NCBI RefSeq assembly: GCF_905404315.1 | Contig: NC_066287.1 | Location: forward strand, 2,294,001 to 2,358,000 | Reading direction: 5' to 3' | Length of the DNA: 64,000 bases | Source of the DNA: Leptidea sinapis | Taxonomy: Eukaryota > Arthropoda > Insecta > Lepidoptera > Pieridae | In this document: piece after piece, positions 36,062 through 47,836 of the stretch | Position numbering within the stretch: the stretch's first letter is position 1 | Layout of the letters: every line of letters starts with the position of its first letter | Made by a program: the position numbers and the translations under genes | The notes under the pieces: model-generated | Told to the model about the DNA's origin: nothing | The model's input: only the letters and a program-made list of their open reading frames with translations | Databases searched by the model: none

Positions 36062-36636
36062 CTGCCTTATTCATAATAAAACGCTTTTCGAAGGTATAAA
36101 GCTATATTAGTTAAAACGTGTTTTAAGCCTATCGAACGTTCGATAAAATTCCTTATTCATATTCGTTAGATAAATCTCCCATAACTAATACGTCTCTATA
36201 GTACGCAATGTTGCCATTTCGTACAAAAAACATAATTTTAACTAATTTAATGAGAAACTGTCAATGGAAACAGACATCTTTTCAATGTCAATGGTTTGTC
36301 AGTTGTCAAAAATCGATGTCAAAATAACTTCAAACTTCAAAAATCAAAGTTTTGAAGTCTGTCGGTTGTCAATCTGTGACGGATATCCAATAACTTTGAT
36401 CGGGAAGCTATTATATCACATTATAGAACGAACAGGTGATCGATGTCGGCCATGGTTTTTGCGTTCGAGTGCTTAAAATAGGCTTATAGAGGGGTCCTAG
36501 CTACTATAAGGCATGTCAGCTTTATCGAAGAGATATTGAGCGTTTTAGCTGTAATATGCGATTATGAATACCATTTTTTAACAAGCGTATATTAGCGATG
36601 TTTTAAATCTCCGCTAAGTCATTATGAATAAGACAG
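36062..36636. mobile_element. PIF/Harbinger-like non-autonomous TIR element
   Basis: 575 bp. The ends CTGCCTTATTCATAAT and (complement of the right end) CTGTCTTATTCATAAT differ by one base. TTA flanks both sides (36059-36061 and 36637-36639), fitting the TWA target duplication. Its terminal CTTATTCATAAT is shared with the MITEs at 785 and 1065. No transposase frame. Confidence 0.7.
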
Positions 36637-36639
36637 TTA

Positions 36640-39600
36640 GTATATATGAGTATATAACGCTTAAAAGTTGTGTTTTTCAGTATGAAATACGTAACCACTT
36701 ATCATTTAACATTTCTATTACCTCCTTATTTAGATTTCTATTAACACAAATAAAAATCCACGGGATTCGGTATCAAAACTAGTGCAATATTATTCATAAT
36801 TATGTGTCAAAACTGTATAGCGAAATATGTCTTATAAACTATTGTGAACTTGTGAAGTCACATATTTTACAACAAAGAGCTGAATTTATTAATTCAGATT
36901 TTTTTTTATATCAACAAATTTATTTCAATATCTTTTAAACCAATTGTAGACATCTCTCACGTATAAAGTAATTAGGATATGTATTAGAAGGGAAACGTGT
37001 TTTAGTTCCACATAAGACACATCTTATAAGATAGAGACAATTATTATTATATTATGTGTTTGGATATAATTTGAAAATAATGTTAGATAATTTTTTGTAC
37101 TTAAACGGATTTTATTGTACGATTTGTGTGAAAACATGACATTATTTGAACCGATTTAACAGGCGAGAGAAACGCAAATTTAATAAACAATATTATTTCT
37201 GTTTTCTCCAAATTTTGTTCTTTAAAAATCATGTAGGAAATAAAAAGTTTAGTTCGTCTTGATGGGATACAATTCGATATTCGACAAGTGGTTTGAAACA
37301 AAAGAGAAGAAAAGCACCTCTATGACTTTGTTCTTTTTTTTTCTTTCAATAATAATCATACTTGATAAAAAAAGGAACTTAATGAACGCAATATAATAAA
37401 ATGGCTGAATGAGCGATTTTTTCAGTTTTGCAAATTCTCTCGGCGCTGTTGCCATAATTATTGTTATAAATATTATAAATTATGCATTTATTATGATGTG
37501 CTGCATAATAATTAATTGACATGTGATATATTATATATTATCTTTGATTAAGAGTAGCACGCATTTTAATAAAATATATTATAAAATATATCTTTATTTT
37601 CACGTTCACTATTGATTGGTATTGGTTAATAAATTATGTATTATAAAACAAATTGGTTTGTTAAAATAATTGATATTAAAATTTAAAAGTGCTTAGTCCT
37701 TCTCAAATTTGTGTAATTAATTTGAATAGGGGTCAATATTATACATTAATTTCATTAGAAAAGACAATTTTGAAAATAAATCATTTTGCGTTAAAAATGG
37801 AGGTCTACTCACGAATTTCTTTCGATTATTGTTATATATAGTATATTGACAATAATTTAGATATTTTTTATTAATATTGCTTTATTCTCATCTGTTTGTT
37901 CCTAATGCTGTAAAGAATACAATAAAAAATCATTTTGTTGTTCCTGTCACTGTCAAAAGTGACATATTTTCAAGATGGCCCCTCTATTGGAAATGCTTGT
38001 CTGTCTATGTGTACTTAATATTTAATAGCTATTTTAAGAAGAATAGAGACTGTGACATTCCAATATATAATGTGTTAAGTGCCTTAATATTTTATTAGAA
38101 TTATTCAAATATATTATATTATCTTTCAGGGTTTCTATTTTAATGTTAGACGTTTTAAACCATATTATTAAGTTGACTAAGAGAAGCAAGTTGTAGTTTG
38201 TAAGAGAAGAGCTGATATCAAGGCTTCCAAACCGAAACTAAATTCAAACCGGTTAACGTTTAAGTATCGTGAACTTTTCAATCGGTTTTTACCGCCTTTA
38301 TCCGAAATTTTAAGGGGTTTTTTCAATTTTATAATGGTTTTGTTCAATGAACCGGTTTGAAACGGTTTATTTCACCGCTGAGGCATGCCTTTTGTTAGAT
38401 AGGCATGTCTCGTTTCGACTCTTGTGTCATATACATGTTAATAATAGTTACAATACGAACGAAATAATAGATACAAACCGGTAACAGCTGTTAAATTTTA
38501 GATCGGTGCCAAGCCTTGGATAAAACATATTAGCAGATTACAAAAAATCTCTGCCACTTGTCTTCGCTTAGGTATTAAAAGTGTTAACTTTTTGATTTAT
38601 ATATTGTATGTTCTGTATCGTATTTTGAAACTATTAATAAAATTGTAGGTCTTCAATATGCAAGTAACATGCTGAATGCAGATTGCGTGCAGCTTGTGTC
38701 GTAAAGGAATGAACATGCATGCTGCAAGTAGAGAGCTAGAACTACATGTTGCATGCGAGTAGTTTTGAGTTTTGTGCCAATGTTATGCAAAGTATTTATC
38801 AATAAGCCATCTCGTTACTTACTTGTTGTTTTTGAATACGGTTCAGAACACGTTAAAATGAATTAATTTATTGTTTGTTTGTGTTTGAATTTTATTTATA
38901 TTTTGAATGAAATTGGTCGTTTTATTTACGTACACCTCCTTATTAATTGATAAAAAATAAGACACCTCTATAATTGGAGACTCAAACCACACTTTGGTCA
39001 AAATAGAGTTAACTATGCAATCGTACTCCTGAAGATATTTATATGGAAGATTGTTAAGAGCTGAAACTTTAAATGTCTATAACTCAAAAGTGCCTTTGTG
39101 TGGTGTGAGTCCTTTCTGCTTATCTTCGTCCAATAACACCATGCCATAGTGACGTTAATAAGTGTCAAATTCTGGGAAGTAAACTTAAGCAAAATGTTGG
39201 ATTGTAGCAAACTGCTTCTAGTTTCAAAGTATTCACACCTGTAGCTTGTTCGAACATATGGTTAATAGTTTGACTAACACACACACGTCACCTTTACTAC
39301 ATTATAGTATTTTATGCAAAAGTTAAGGAGTGTCAAAAACACGAGTGGTGTGGGCTCGTCTGCGCCTCACAATTCACATCGCAATTAACTAGTTATACAA
39401 AGTTCCATATACAATTATTATTTTTCTACGACTAGTTAATTTTAAATGAAACAAATACATACCACAAGTTTCCGAGTTGACGTCAACATGTTTAGTGTAT
39501 TGATTTATACATGGAAATATTGTGTATGTAATATAGTACCCATAGAATAATAACGCTCAAAACAATAGTTTCATTCATAGTTCCTGTCAATATAGAAGTA

Positions 39601-39871
39601 AAATTATAATTAATGTGTGCCTGAACGTCACGTACTTACATTCGCCAACACGCACACAGACAATCAAATAATGTTACAAGTGAATAGACATTTCCATAAA
39701 TCAGTAAATTGTAAGAAATACTAGATAACATGTAATAAGAAAGAAGAAACTAAATATAAATTAAGAATTTAATAAAAATCACGTATTTAATTAATGTTGC
39801 AACCATTTTTGAAGTGTATGTAAAGAAGTCCTTCTGTTTTTTGAAACTCGAAACGAAAAAGCGAGACGATA
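36640..39871. other. No recognisable gene
   Basis: AT-rich. Repeated 'aaccggttt' motifs occur at about 38240-38370. No frame longer than about 77 codons and no recognisable repeat. Confidence 0.4.
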
Positions 39872-40167
39872 GAGGTTCCCGAGAGTGCAGAGAACGAATT
39901 TGGCATCATTTTTAAATCCAAATGGCCGCCGCGCAAATCTAGTATTTCAACAATATGGATATCGTATCCGAGGTTCTCGAGAATCCAGAGAACGAATTTG
40001 GGATTTGTTTTTAAATACAAGATGGCCGCCGCGCAAATTTATAATTTCAACAATATGGATATCGTATCCGAGGTTCTCGAGGGTGCAGAGAACGAAAATG
40101 GGATAATTTTTGAAATCCAAGATGGCCGCTGCGCAAAATTATGATTTCAACTATTTTAGTTCCATGT
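39872..40167 (+). repeat. Three-unit tandem repeat, 98-100 bp period
   Basis: Units start at 39872, 39970 and 40070, each beginning 'gaggttc(c/t)cgag' and carrying 'gatggccgc(c/t)gcgcaaa' and 'atatggatatcgtatcc'. The third is the most diverged. Confidence 0.85.
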
Positions 40168-40289
40168 GGCACTTTGAAAAATGCCTATAAGTTGTTTGCC
40201 ATCTTGTATTTAAAAAAAACAAAATGGCGCGTATCCGAAAATCATGACGATTTACTATAAAATTTCTCTCATATGTCGATAAAGAAGTT

Positions 40290-40352
40290 TCACTTAAAAA
40301 ATATACCGACGTATTGAGAACCTCCTCCTTTTTTGAAGTCGGCTAAAAAGAG
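40290..40352 (+). repeat. 'Acctcctccttttttgaagtcgg' repeat end
   Basis: A hallmark end of a widespread lepidopteran repeat. A fuller copy is at 59640-59995. Confidence 0.6.
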
Positions 40353-40354
40353 TG

Positions 40355-40492
40355 GCCGTTAATGTTCTCACGAGCTCAACTTTTTCCGAAAATATGGTAA
40401 ATTCTGTAATTTAAAGAAATATTTATAGTGACTATTCAAAGCGCTTAGTTTAAGCCTAATTGAATTAAAATTATTTGATTTTGACTTTGAAT
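40355..40492 (+). mobile_element. Retrotransposon tail ending 'ttgattttgactttga'
   Basis: It matches 33381-33500, from 'ctcacgagctcaactttttcc' to the A-rich end. Confidence 0.5.
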
Positions 40493-42534
40493 ACTTATAA
40501 CATCATTTGGCGTCGTACATTATAGCCTCCTATCAATATCTACCAATAAACACAAAAAACTATCCCAGCGGAGGAACTCTGGGTATATAGAACTTTCATA
40601 GCTGGCAACATATTTTTAATGGTGTCTGTTTTGTTTACAAAATATTTTGCTGTTTTGACGAATGTATTAGCTTAAATTAAAAGTTGTGAAATAGTATTTA
40701 GGTGTGAAATGTGATTTTCTTATCATAATTTAAATTTCGCGCACTAATTGTCCTGAAAGTTGACAGAATGACAATGACGCGGCGGGAAACTTATGTAGTC
40801 ATAAAATACCACATTGAAACTGCTTCATTTCGCTTGGGCCTACTCACGTTATTATTCTAAGATAATACCTATATAATACGTATTATTACCTGATATTTGT
40901 ATGAAGCTCCGATACCTAACCCAGATTTAGTTGTCTGTGGCACCAAAAAAACTGCTTTTTGGCGATGGTTTAGTTTCGTTGAATGTTTCAACTACAGCAA
41001 CAATTCGCACAATCAAAATTCGAACACCCTTCAAGAGCACCTACAGCTTTCGCGTAAAGCGTGCAGTCAATACCAACTAGGTGGCAGAAAATTAACTAGT
41101 GATGTCTCTTTAAGTTGGCATTAATCGAAATTATATTTATAATATATTATCGTTAGTTATTTTGTTTATTGTTGGAAAAATCTTTAAACTAGTTTTTTGG
41201 AAATAATAAAAGTTAACTCAGACTGTGTTAAAAAACAAATATACGTATGGATGAAGATACAAAGTACAAACATTGACTATTTTTTTATATTCCACATTTA
41301 AAATGTGAATACAATTTCATTTTAGAATTCGAAACTATAACACTGAATTGAGCACACTCTGTTGGTGTATTTGAAAACTAATTCACGTCCCAACTTAAGT
41401 ATTATTTCGGCATTGTGCAGCACTGAGTCGCTTTATTCTCTATAATTGGAAAAGTACCTTTAGTACGATAAACAATGCTTTTTAGGACATATAGCATCGA
41501 ATTTTTCAAAGACACATTAAAGTATGTACTTATATGATCATGGATCTATAAGTACTATGGATATGGAATAGATGGAATACATTAAAAATTATAGTTTCGG
41601 TTTGAAGGGCGCCGTGGTTAATGACATTCATGGGCTACTGAGATTTTTTATACAATATACATAAGGGCAAGCCTAAAGATACAAACCTATGTAATTTAAG
41701 TACCAGACACAAAAGAGGCCAAGAAAAGGATAAGGTTGTCGTGTGTATGTGAGATCGTAACTCCTACACTGATTTAGCAATTTAAGATGTGATTTAATTT
41801 AATACATTAATTATTGTGGGTCAGTCTATAATCTCTTTCTTTCTTGGTCTTTTAATAAGTGAAGAAATCATATCATCAATAAATACTTAAGTGTCTCGTC
41901 GTGTTATTTCATAAAATTTTCAATAGATAAGTTTCGACACAAAGGGTAGGGGAGGGGTTGTAAATAATAGGGTATGGAAGTTCGTCATTATCTAAGATAA
42001 TACCATAAAACTTTTTATTCAGCCACTTGATAAGAAGTTGGTAAATAAAAACTTAGTGTAGCGTTTTTAAAATTTCGACCTGTATAGGATGAAAATTCGT
42101 ATGGAAGTCCAAATAACGTCACGCCTTCACGCCTAACTCGGAATACGATTTGAATATAGGATTTGGTTCATAAATAGACAAGACCTTGTGAAAGGACGTA
42201 ACCTACCACTTTTTCTAAAAAAGGGCATTAACTGGTTGAAATAAGGGATAAATAGTTTTTTAGGCAGTTGAAGTAATTTATAAACATTTGTTCGAGCAGA
42301 GTTTTTGAGTTTTTGAATCTAAGACTTACATGGGGATGAAATAGTAGATAAAAGTTTGCAGGGAAATGCTATTTAAGAGACTGTCCACAATGACAAGGGA
42401 TATCCACTGTATCGTAGAAGAGCGCCAGCAGCGGAAAGAGCAGTTTGTGTGTCTATTATTTGCAAAGTATCGCAAAAAATAATACACTAATTTAATGTCT
42501 GAGAGTTGATTCATCATAATATCAGCCGGAAGAC
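40493..42534. other. No recognisable gene; one S1 scrap
   Basis: 41600-41650 ('gtttgaagggcgccgtggtta') is a scrap of repeat S1. The rest is AT-rich without supported features. Confidence 0.4.
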
Positions 42535-42640
42535 GTTCACTGGTGGACAAAGACCTCCCCTAAAGATCTCTACGACGATGGGTCCCGCGCTGCCCTCATC
42601 CAATCCATGGTATAGCTTTGCCCTTATTGGTTGAGGGTGT
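42535..42640 (-). mobile_element. RTE-like retrotransposon 3' end
   Basis: The reverse complement has 'gatgagggcagcgcgggacc' and 'ggaggtctttgtcca', matching the C-terminal region of the RTE copy at 62385-62775. Confidence 0.6.
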
Positions 42641-42995
42641 GAGATGATCTAAAACTATATTGATTACGTCACACCATCCTCATGGTATACGTTGCTATAT
42701 TAGGGAATCAAGTATAAAGTTCAGACAATTTTTGGTAAGTAAAACCCCCTTATCTATTCTTTTCTGCCTTCTCATGGAATGGTCATATTTTATGCCTTTG
42801 CGGTAGAACTCTGCGGATGTGTACTCAAAGTCTGTGATATGCCATCACAGAGTATTTCATTTTAGAGAAGAAAATTTTCACCTATGTAAAAAATTATTCG
42901 AATCCGGGAATAAAAGGAATAGGTTGCGGCAAGGTCTTGACTACGGATGATATCGGAAGTTTTCTAAGCCCGTATATCTAAGGTCCCGTAGAGTT

Positions 42996-43238
42996 TTACG
43001 GCTTTACAAATAAACTTGGTATAATGTTATACCTGAGAATAAACCAAGAATATATAAAATGTTTACTATTAAAAATTTTGCCTATGATTGGTTTATTCGG
43101 ACGTATAACGTTTCTCGCGTTTATTTGCAAAGTCCGAAAATTTTTTCTCGAGATGTGAGTCCTTCCATTATCCTGGAGCAATAATGATGAAGATCGATTG
43201 ATTAGTCGAGCCTGTCTCACTGCGAATTTCGCCATCAT
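42996..43238 (-). pseudogene. Mariner transposase catalytic fragment
   Basis: The minus frame reads VRQARLINRSSSLLLQDNGR...HISRKN, matching the mariner 'LxHDNARPHxS' block around the second catalytic Asp. It is a short isolated relic. Confidence 0.6.
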
Positions 43239-43254
43239 TGTCCGATGTTTGTTG

Positions 43255-43475
43255 TTTTTAAGTGATAGGCCTCACCTCTGGGATTATTGAATATTTTTGG
43301 ACGATGCGGGGCTCGATTACGTCCGAGTGGTCTTAACAACTGAGCCAACCCTCCAAGTGAAGCAAGAACCTGACTGGTTCTGTTTTCTCTGAATGTCTTG
43401 TTCAACTATCGGGCTGTGGCTCCATCTACAGGATCTACTTTACAGTTGATAACCTGCTCAACCCCAATATTTCAT
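43255..43475 (-). repeat. Repeat carrying a tRNA-like block, copy 1
   Basis: The reverse complement has an A box 'ttggctcagttgttaagac', a decayed B box 'aatcgagccccgc', and the signature 'ggggttgagcaggttatcaac'. Sister copies are at 47080-47380 and 54935-55190. Confidence 0.6.
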
Positions 43476-43739
43476 TCATTATACATTAAAGGAAAACATA
43501 TTTTCAATTTTTATTTCATTTTACATTTTTGATACCAATGGGTAAATATTGTGGGTCTGCTATTGCGAATGCAGTGACTTTATGAGCTCTTTCTGTTCTG
43601 TGAGTTCCACGCTCTGTACTCGTATTAAAAATGTTTACTTTTAAAGCCGAATGAATGAACAATCCAATCGATAGTCAAAAAATCCAATAAAATAAACTTT
43701 CACTTTTAAATTTCGCATCAAGGGGCTTCATTTTAACGT

Positions 43740-44170
43740 AAAGTACGCCAAAACGGCAATTTTATAACCTGCGCCGTACTGAAAATTCTGGGCTCGGACT
43801 TGAAATACAATTACAGTATTTGAAAGTGGAACGCTCCGAGAGTAGGTAACAATTTAGTTTGTGTGATTGTCACTTGTGTTTACATTGTGGCACCGTATCT
43901 ATTTGAAAATCGTGTGGCGGTAATGCAAAGAATAAAACCCGAGAAAATCTTCATGCCGTATTTTTTTATGATTTTCACTTTAGATGAATTTAACAGGAAA
44001 GTTGCTAGAGACTTCTATCGGCATTTGATGTTGAAGTGAATTCAGACGAAGACGCGATCATCGATTTTCGTGAAGGTCGCCTGGCCACAGGACACAGTTG
44101 TTTTCGAAACTAATATTGACCACATAGGTACCATACGACAACTGATTCAAACTGATAACAACATAACATA
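43740..44170 (+). pseudogene. Mariner-like element, 5' part, copy A
   Basis: The plus strand has a long non-coding leader, then 'tttttttatgattttcac' and a broken frame with DFREGR-LATG, like the GRP(A/S)T block after the mariner helix-turn-helix. The leader is shared with copies B and C (44815 and 48110). Frameshifted. Confidence 0.5.
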
Positions 44171-44814
44171 TCCGTAAATTCGTATTGTTTTAGATATTGC
44201 TACATCTTTGCCTTTTTTATAAAGATATCGTAAAAAAAACGAAATAAATACACTCTACAATTTTTTTAAGTTGGAGCTATTTCATCGCTCGTGCAATACT
44301 ATAGTTAGATTTGTCACCATAAACATATACGGACGGTAGTTTATTTATTATGCTTGGTAATAATAATAAAATGACACTTTACTTGCCTCTAAGATGTGAC
44401 TGTTATTATAGATTGGAGGTATCTCTTATATTATCAAGCTCGTTTGCCTTTCAGTAATTAAAAAAAATAACAAGCATAAAACCACAGAATAAGTATTCTC
44501 ATATCAAAGCTGCTAAAAAGAAAAAGTAAAACCAATGAAAGTTTCAAATATGGAATCCAATCGTGACCAGCCTGCGGCCAACTGGTCTGTGATTGGTCGA
44601 TTCTGACACGTGATATGCGATTGCAAATTATGTACTCAAGGGTTTTGAAATAAAATGAACATCTTTATGATTTATTTAGGGAGATATTTTGATCCTAAAC
44701 GGCAATATGTAAGCGATGATATGGGTATCCAGCGGAATCCATTTGATTTCCTTTGACTTATTGAAATTAAATAATAAATTGTTGGCTATTCTTTTTTTTT
44801 ATATTTACGTAGGC

Positions 44815-45430
44815 CATAGGTACTGAAAATTTGTGGACTCGCCACTTGTAGTACAATTATTACAAAAAACAATTAATACGTTATTGAAAATGCAACACTC
44901 CCAGAGTAGATTAAATTTTAATTTTTATATTGTTTCGTTTTGAAAGTCACGTGCCGTCAATGTAAAGAATTTAACTCGAGATAATATTCGCGCCCACGGA
45001 CAAGTAAAAAAAGAAGGACTCCCTGTCACCTTACATAACAGTGAAGCACCAAAACTAGCCGGTAAACGAGAAAATACATTGCCCCACGTACACACTTACA
45101 CTAATACAAGCCGATCGGCCGCCATTATGAGACTTGGCATCGTCTGACAGATCAGTTTGCGTCGCAATAAAATATTTTAAAAATGCCGTCGTGCGTTGTG
45201 AAAAAGTGTAAAAACTTTACTATAACAGTATTTGTGTCCATATATGATTATTTAAGGGAGAAAAAATGGTGTAAATGGTATAACCGTAACCGCACACACA
45301 CTGGCATAAAGGTGCTTCACTTGCTAATATTACGGCGCGGAGTCCTTCTTTTTTTACTGTCCGTGATTCGCGCCATCTTTTTTTATGATTTTTACTGTAG
45401 CGTCAACAAGAAAGTTTCTAGATACTTCAA
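44815..45430 (+). pseudogene. Mariner-like element, copy B, host of a P-like insertion
   Basis: It shares the leader 'gtactgaaaatttgtggac' and 'aatttaactcgagataat' with copies A and C, and resumes after the insertion with 'atctttttttatgatttttac' and 'gtcaacaagaaagtt'. Confidence 0.5.
44995..45365 (+). mobile_element. P-element-like non-autonomous TIR element with a THAP-like start
   Basis: 371 bp. The ends are CACGGACAAGTAAAAAAAGA (extending to 28 bp) and a complement that differs by one deleted base. The duplication ATTCGCGCC lies on both sides (44986-44994 and 45366-45374). Subterminal inverted blocks GTGAAGCACC (45041-45050) and GGTGCTTCAC (45311-45320) recall those of P elements. Inside, an ATG at 45183 opens MPSCVVKKCKNFT, resembling the first zinc-binding part of a THAP domain, before the frame runs into the right end. 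It looks like a deletion derivative. hAT elements also make 8-bp duplications, so the THAP resemblance is what favours P. Confidence 0.65.
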
Positions 45431-45569
45431 TTTGCATTTGGTCATGGAGTTTCAACGTCGAAGCCGAGACCAGGTTGAGGCGTCCAAAAAGCTGAAGATG
45501 CGTAGGCGACCATGGATGTTCGGGCCTAGTTACACAAGGGCGAAGGGGCTACCCAAAGAGGATGTAAGT

Positions 45570-45850
45570 AGTACCTAATAAGAGGTAGGACTGCCTAAGT
45601 AAAAATTGAAATTTAGTTTAGTATGAAACGTGCAGTCATTTAACATATGTTTGAAATAGTAGTAATAACAGTATGCCGATTGGCCACGAAGTTAAATCTG
45701 GCTAAGTTGCATAAAACGTAGTGGATTTCGGCTATCTCCGTTTTTACAAGATTGTAGCAATAATCTGTCAATCTATCAATGACTGCACGTTTCATACAAT
45801 CGAGTGAATCGCTTTTCTCTTAGAGAGTTACGCTAGGCTGGGGTTACCCT
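45570..45850 (+). repeat. Fold-back repeat, copy 1
   Basis: 'Agtatgaaacgtgcagtcat' (about 45620) and its complement 'gactgcacgtttcatac' (about 45781) give internal inverted arms. A copy lies at 56490-56790 and a partial one at 56036-56110. Confidence 0.6.
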
Positions 45851-46084
45851 CATCGCAGCGTAGACCCGAATTAGTCTTTGTATATGATCGTTGTTCAAAG
45901 GCAATCCGCAAATGGCATAGACACCCTTTTCAAAAGTATTAAGTTACTCGCCTAGCCTCAAATTTGAAAAGTTCAATGAAAATAAAACTACTCGGTTCCG
46001 CGCTTTGGGGGTTGAAGGGGGGGCTTGTTACCACTCCTCCTTCCCCCTCCCCCACCCCTTAACCCTTAATTTAGGACGCGATTT

Positions 46085-46180
46085 CTAATGCATATCCAAA
46101 TATAGAATTGATGATGCATCCACCATACATTCCGGACCTTGCACCGTCTGATTTTTTTTTACTTTCAAATTAAAGATAAG
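46085..46180 (+). pseudogene. Mariner transposase C-terminal motif
   Basis: The plus frame reads HPPYIPDLAPSDFFLL, the mariner HPPYSPDLAPSDxxLF motif. It probably belonged to one of the neighbouring plus-strand mariner relics. Confidence 0.65.
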
Positions 46181-46466
46181 AATTACATTTATATAAAATA
46201 TATAAAGCCTGAAGGGGTTTTGAATGCGGCACGTATTGTCGTGGGTTAACTTATTGTCATTGCTTTGTACCTAGCTCTTCTGATACGTTTATATTATGTT
46301 AATTAGTCACTTGTTTCAATAATGGTGACTGGTAATTAAGAGACATCTTGATTGGTAATCTTAAAATATTCTTTTATCCAAAATTATTCATTCTACACAT
46401 TCGTTGTATTCTTCTTTTAGAGCCTGCAGGAATCGGGGAGAAATGCTGCTTAGGGCTTGTGGCCGA

Positions 46467-46600
46467 AACACAGGGTGGGATTTGGTACGGCCGGACCGCT
46501 ACCGGACCACGTTTGATGGTATGTCGACTTGTCCATCGAAAAAAATATTTTTATTACCGTATGAACCGTACCGAGTACAACGCCGGACCCTGCTGTCTTC
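46467..46600 (+). mobile_element. Worn relative of the 2389-2723 TIR element
   Basis: 'Gggatttggtacggccgg' and 'tattaccgtatgaaccgtac..agtacaacgccg' align with 2403 and 2639 onwards. The right end is lost. Confidence 0.5.
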
Positions 46601-46714
46601 TTCTTCGTTGGAGGACCGGATGCTCCCTTTCTGGTCATATCTTGGAGTTGAGGGATACACAATGATGGTGGATTGTGTCTAACATGCATTGTTATACCCT
46701 AAGATCATTTGTCT

Positions 46715-46844
46715 GTCTAGATAAACTGTGACAGTTACATACAAATCGCGAGTGTAAGACGCATCTTGTCACGTACCCTTAAGTAATAAATCTGTCCTGT
46801 TTTCATCGATTGTCTAGCAGCCAGAGCCTCTAGTCTATCTAGAC
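46715..46844 (-). mobile_element. GTCTAGATAGA-family MITE, internally shortened
   Basis: Ends GTCTAGATAAA and CTATCTAGAC. The inside matches 3732-3930 ('aaatcgcgagtgtaagac'). Confidence 0.65.
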
Positions 46845-47079
46845 GTAAATATCTAAGGTTATGTATACCATTGACTGTACAGAAGATCGCTAATTAGGTT
46901 TCTCTGGGAAATCATTAAAATTTAGGTGATTAAATGTTGAACGTTCGCTAAAATTTCCTTTGCTTTGGTTTTGAAAGCGATGGGTGGTAGTGCGCTGTAA
47001 TTAGTGACTAGTCGATCATGTCATTGAGAAATCTTCTATTCTAGGTAGGTAATAAAAAATATGTATTTTTTTAAAGTGT
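46845..47079. other. No recognisable gene
   Basis: Nothing supported. Confidence 0.35.
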
Positions 47080-47380
47080 TCTCCCCCACTTCTGGGATTA
47101 ATTACACAAGTTAAATTTGAAAACAAAATTTTCGCTTTTCCACTGAGCCAACTGTTCAAACAAATTGTTTAAATTTGAAAGAGCGACATCTCAATTGCCT
47201 AATATGCAAATATTGGGGTTGAGCAGGTTATCAACTGTAAAGTAGATTCTGTAGATGAAGCCACAACCTGAGAGTTGAACTAATCATACAAAATTTATCG
47301 ACGATACGTCACTCGAACGGTTGGCTAAGGTGGAAACCCGCGAAAAGTCGCGGGTTCGAGTCCCGCATCGTTCATAAATT
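47080..47380 (+). repeat. Repeat carrying a tRNA-like block, copy 2
   Basis: 'Cacttctgggatta', then 'ggggttgagcaggttatcaac', then a tRNA-like block 47314-47373 with the B box GGTTCGAGTCC. The block is too short for a functional tRNA (D arm eroded). Confidence 0.65.
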
Positions 47381-47784
47381 AGATTTTTATTATAGTTTTC
47401 AAATTTTATTGTACACTCAATCTTTCACGTTTATGCCTAAACGTTGTAATATACAAAATCCTCGAAACTGAAATTTAATTCAATTAGGAAGTACCTATAC
47501 CTATTTAATTACACAGCTTTAAAAATTTTTTTTTCATTATTATTGTAAATCTATGTTGCTGTATTGTTAAGGCGTTCAAAAATAACTTTCCAAATATTGA
47601 AATTGTAAACATTTTATTAATTTCATAACTTTATTATATTCATTTGATAACTATATTATTATTTCACTACCATGTCAATAAAACTTTTGTTAAAAATAAC
47701 ACATTGCTGAAATTGAAGAGCGGAGACACCTGATGCAGGCATTATTTGCTTAAAAGGTGACTCCGGCCACTAGTTGTGTAAACC

Positions 47785-47836
47785 TATGTTTATAAGAGAA
47801 ATAAGTTATTATTATTTTATTTCTCTTATAAACATA
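47785..47836. repeat. Perfect hairpin, 20-bp arms and 12-nt loop
   Basis: TATGTTTATAAGAGAAATAA (47785-47804) pairs exactly with 47817-47836. Confidence 0.85.

Noticed and set aside
45183..45578. 131-codon frame as a whole protein
   Set aside because: Only the first dozen residues resemble a THAP domain. The rest runs through the element's right TIR into mariner relic sequence.
46010..46062. Run of G and C tracts
   Set aside because: Simple low complexity with no G-quadruplex pattern I could support on one strand.
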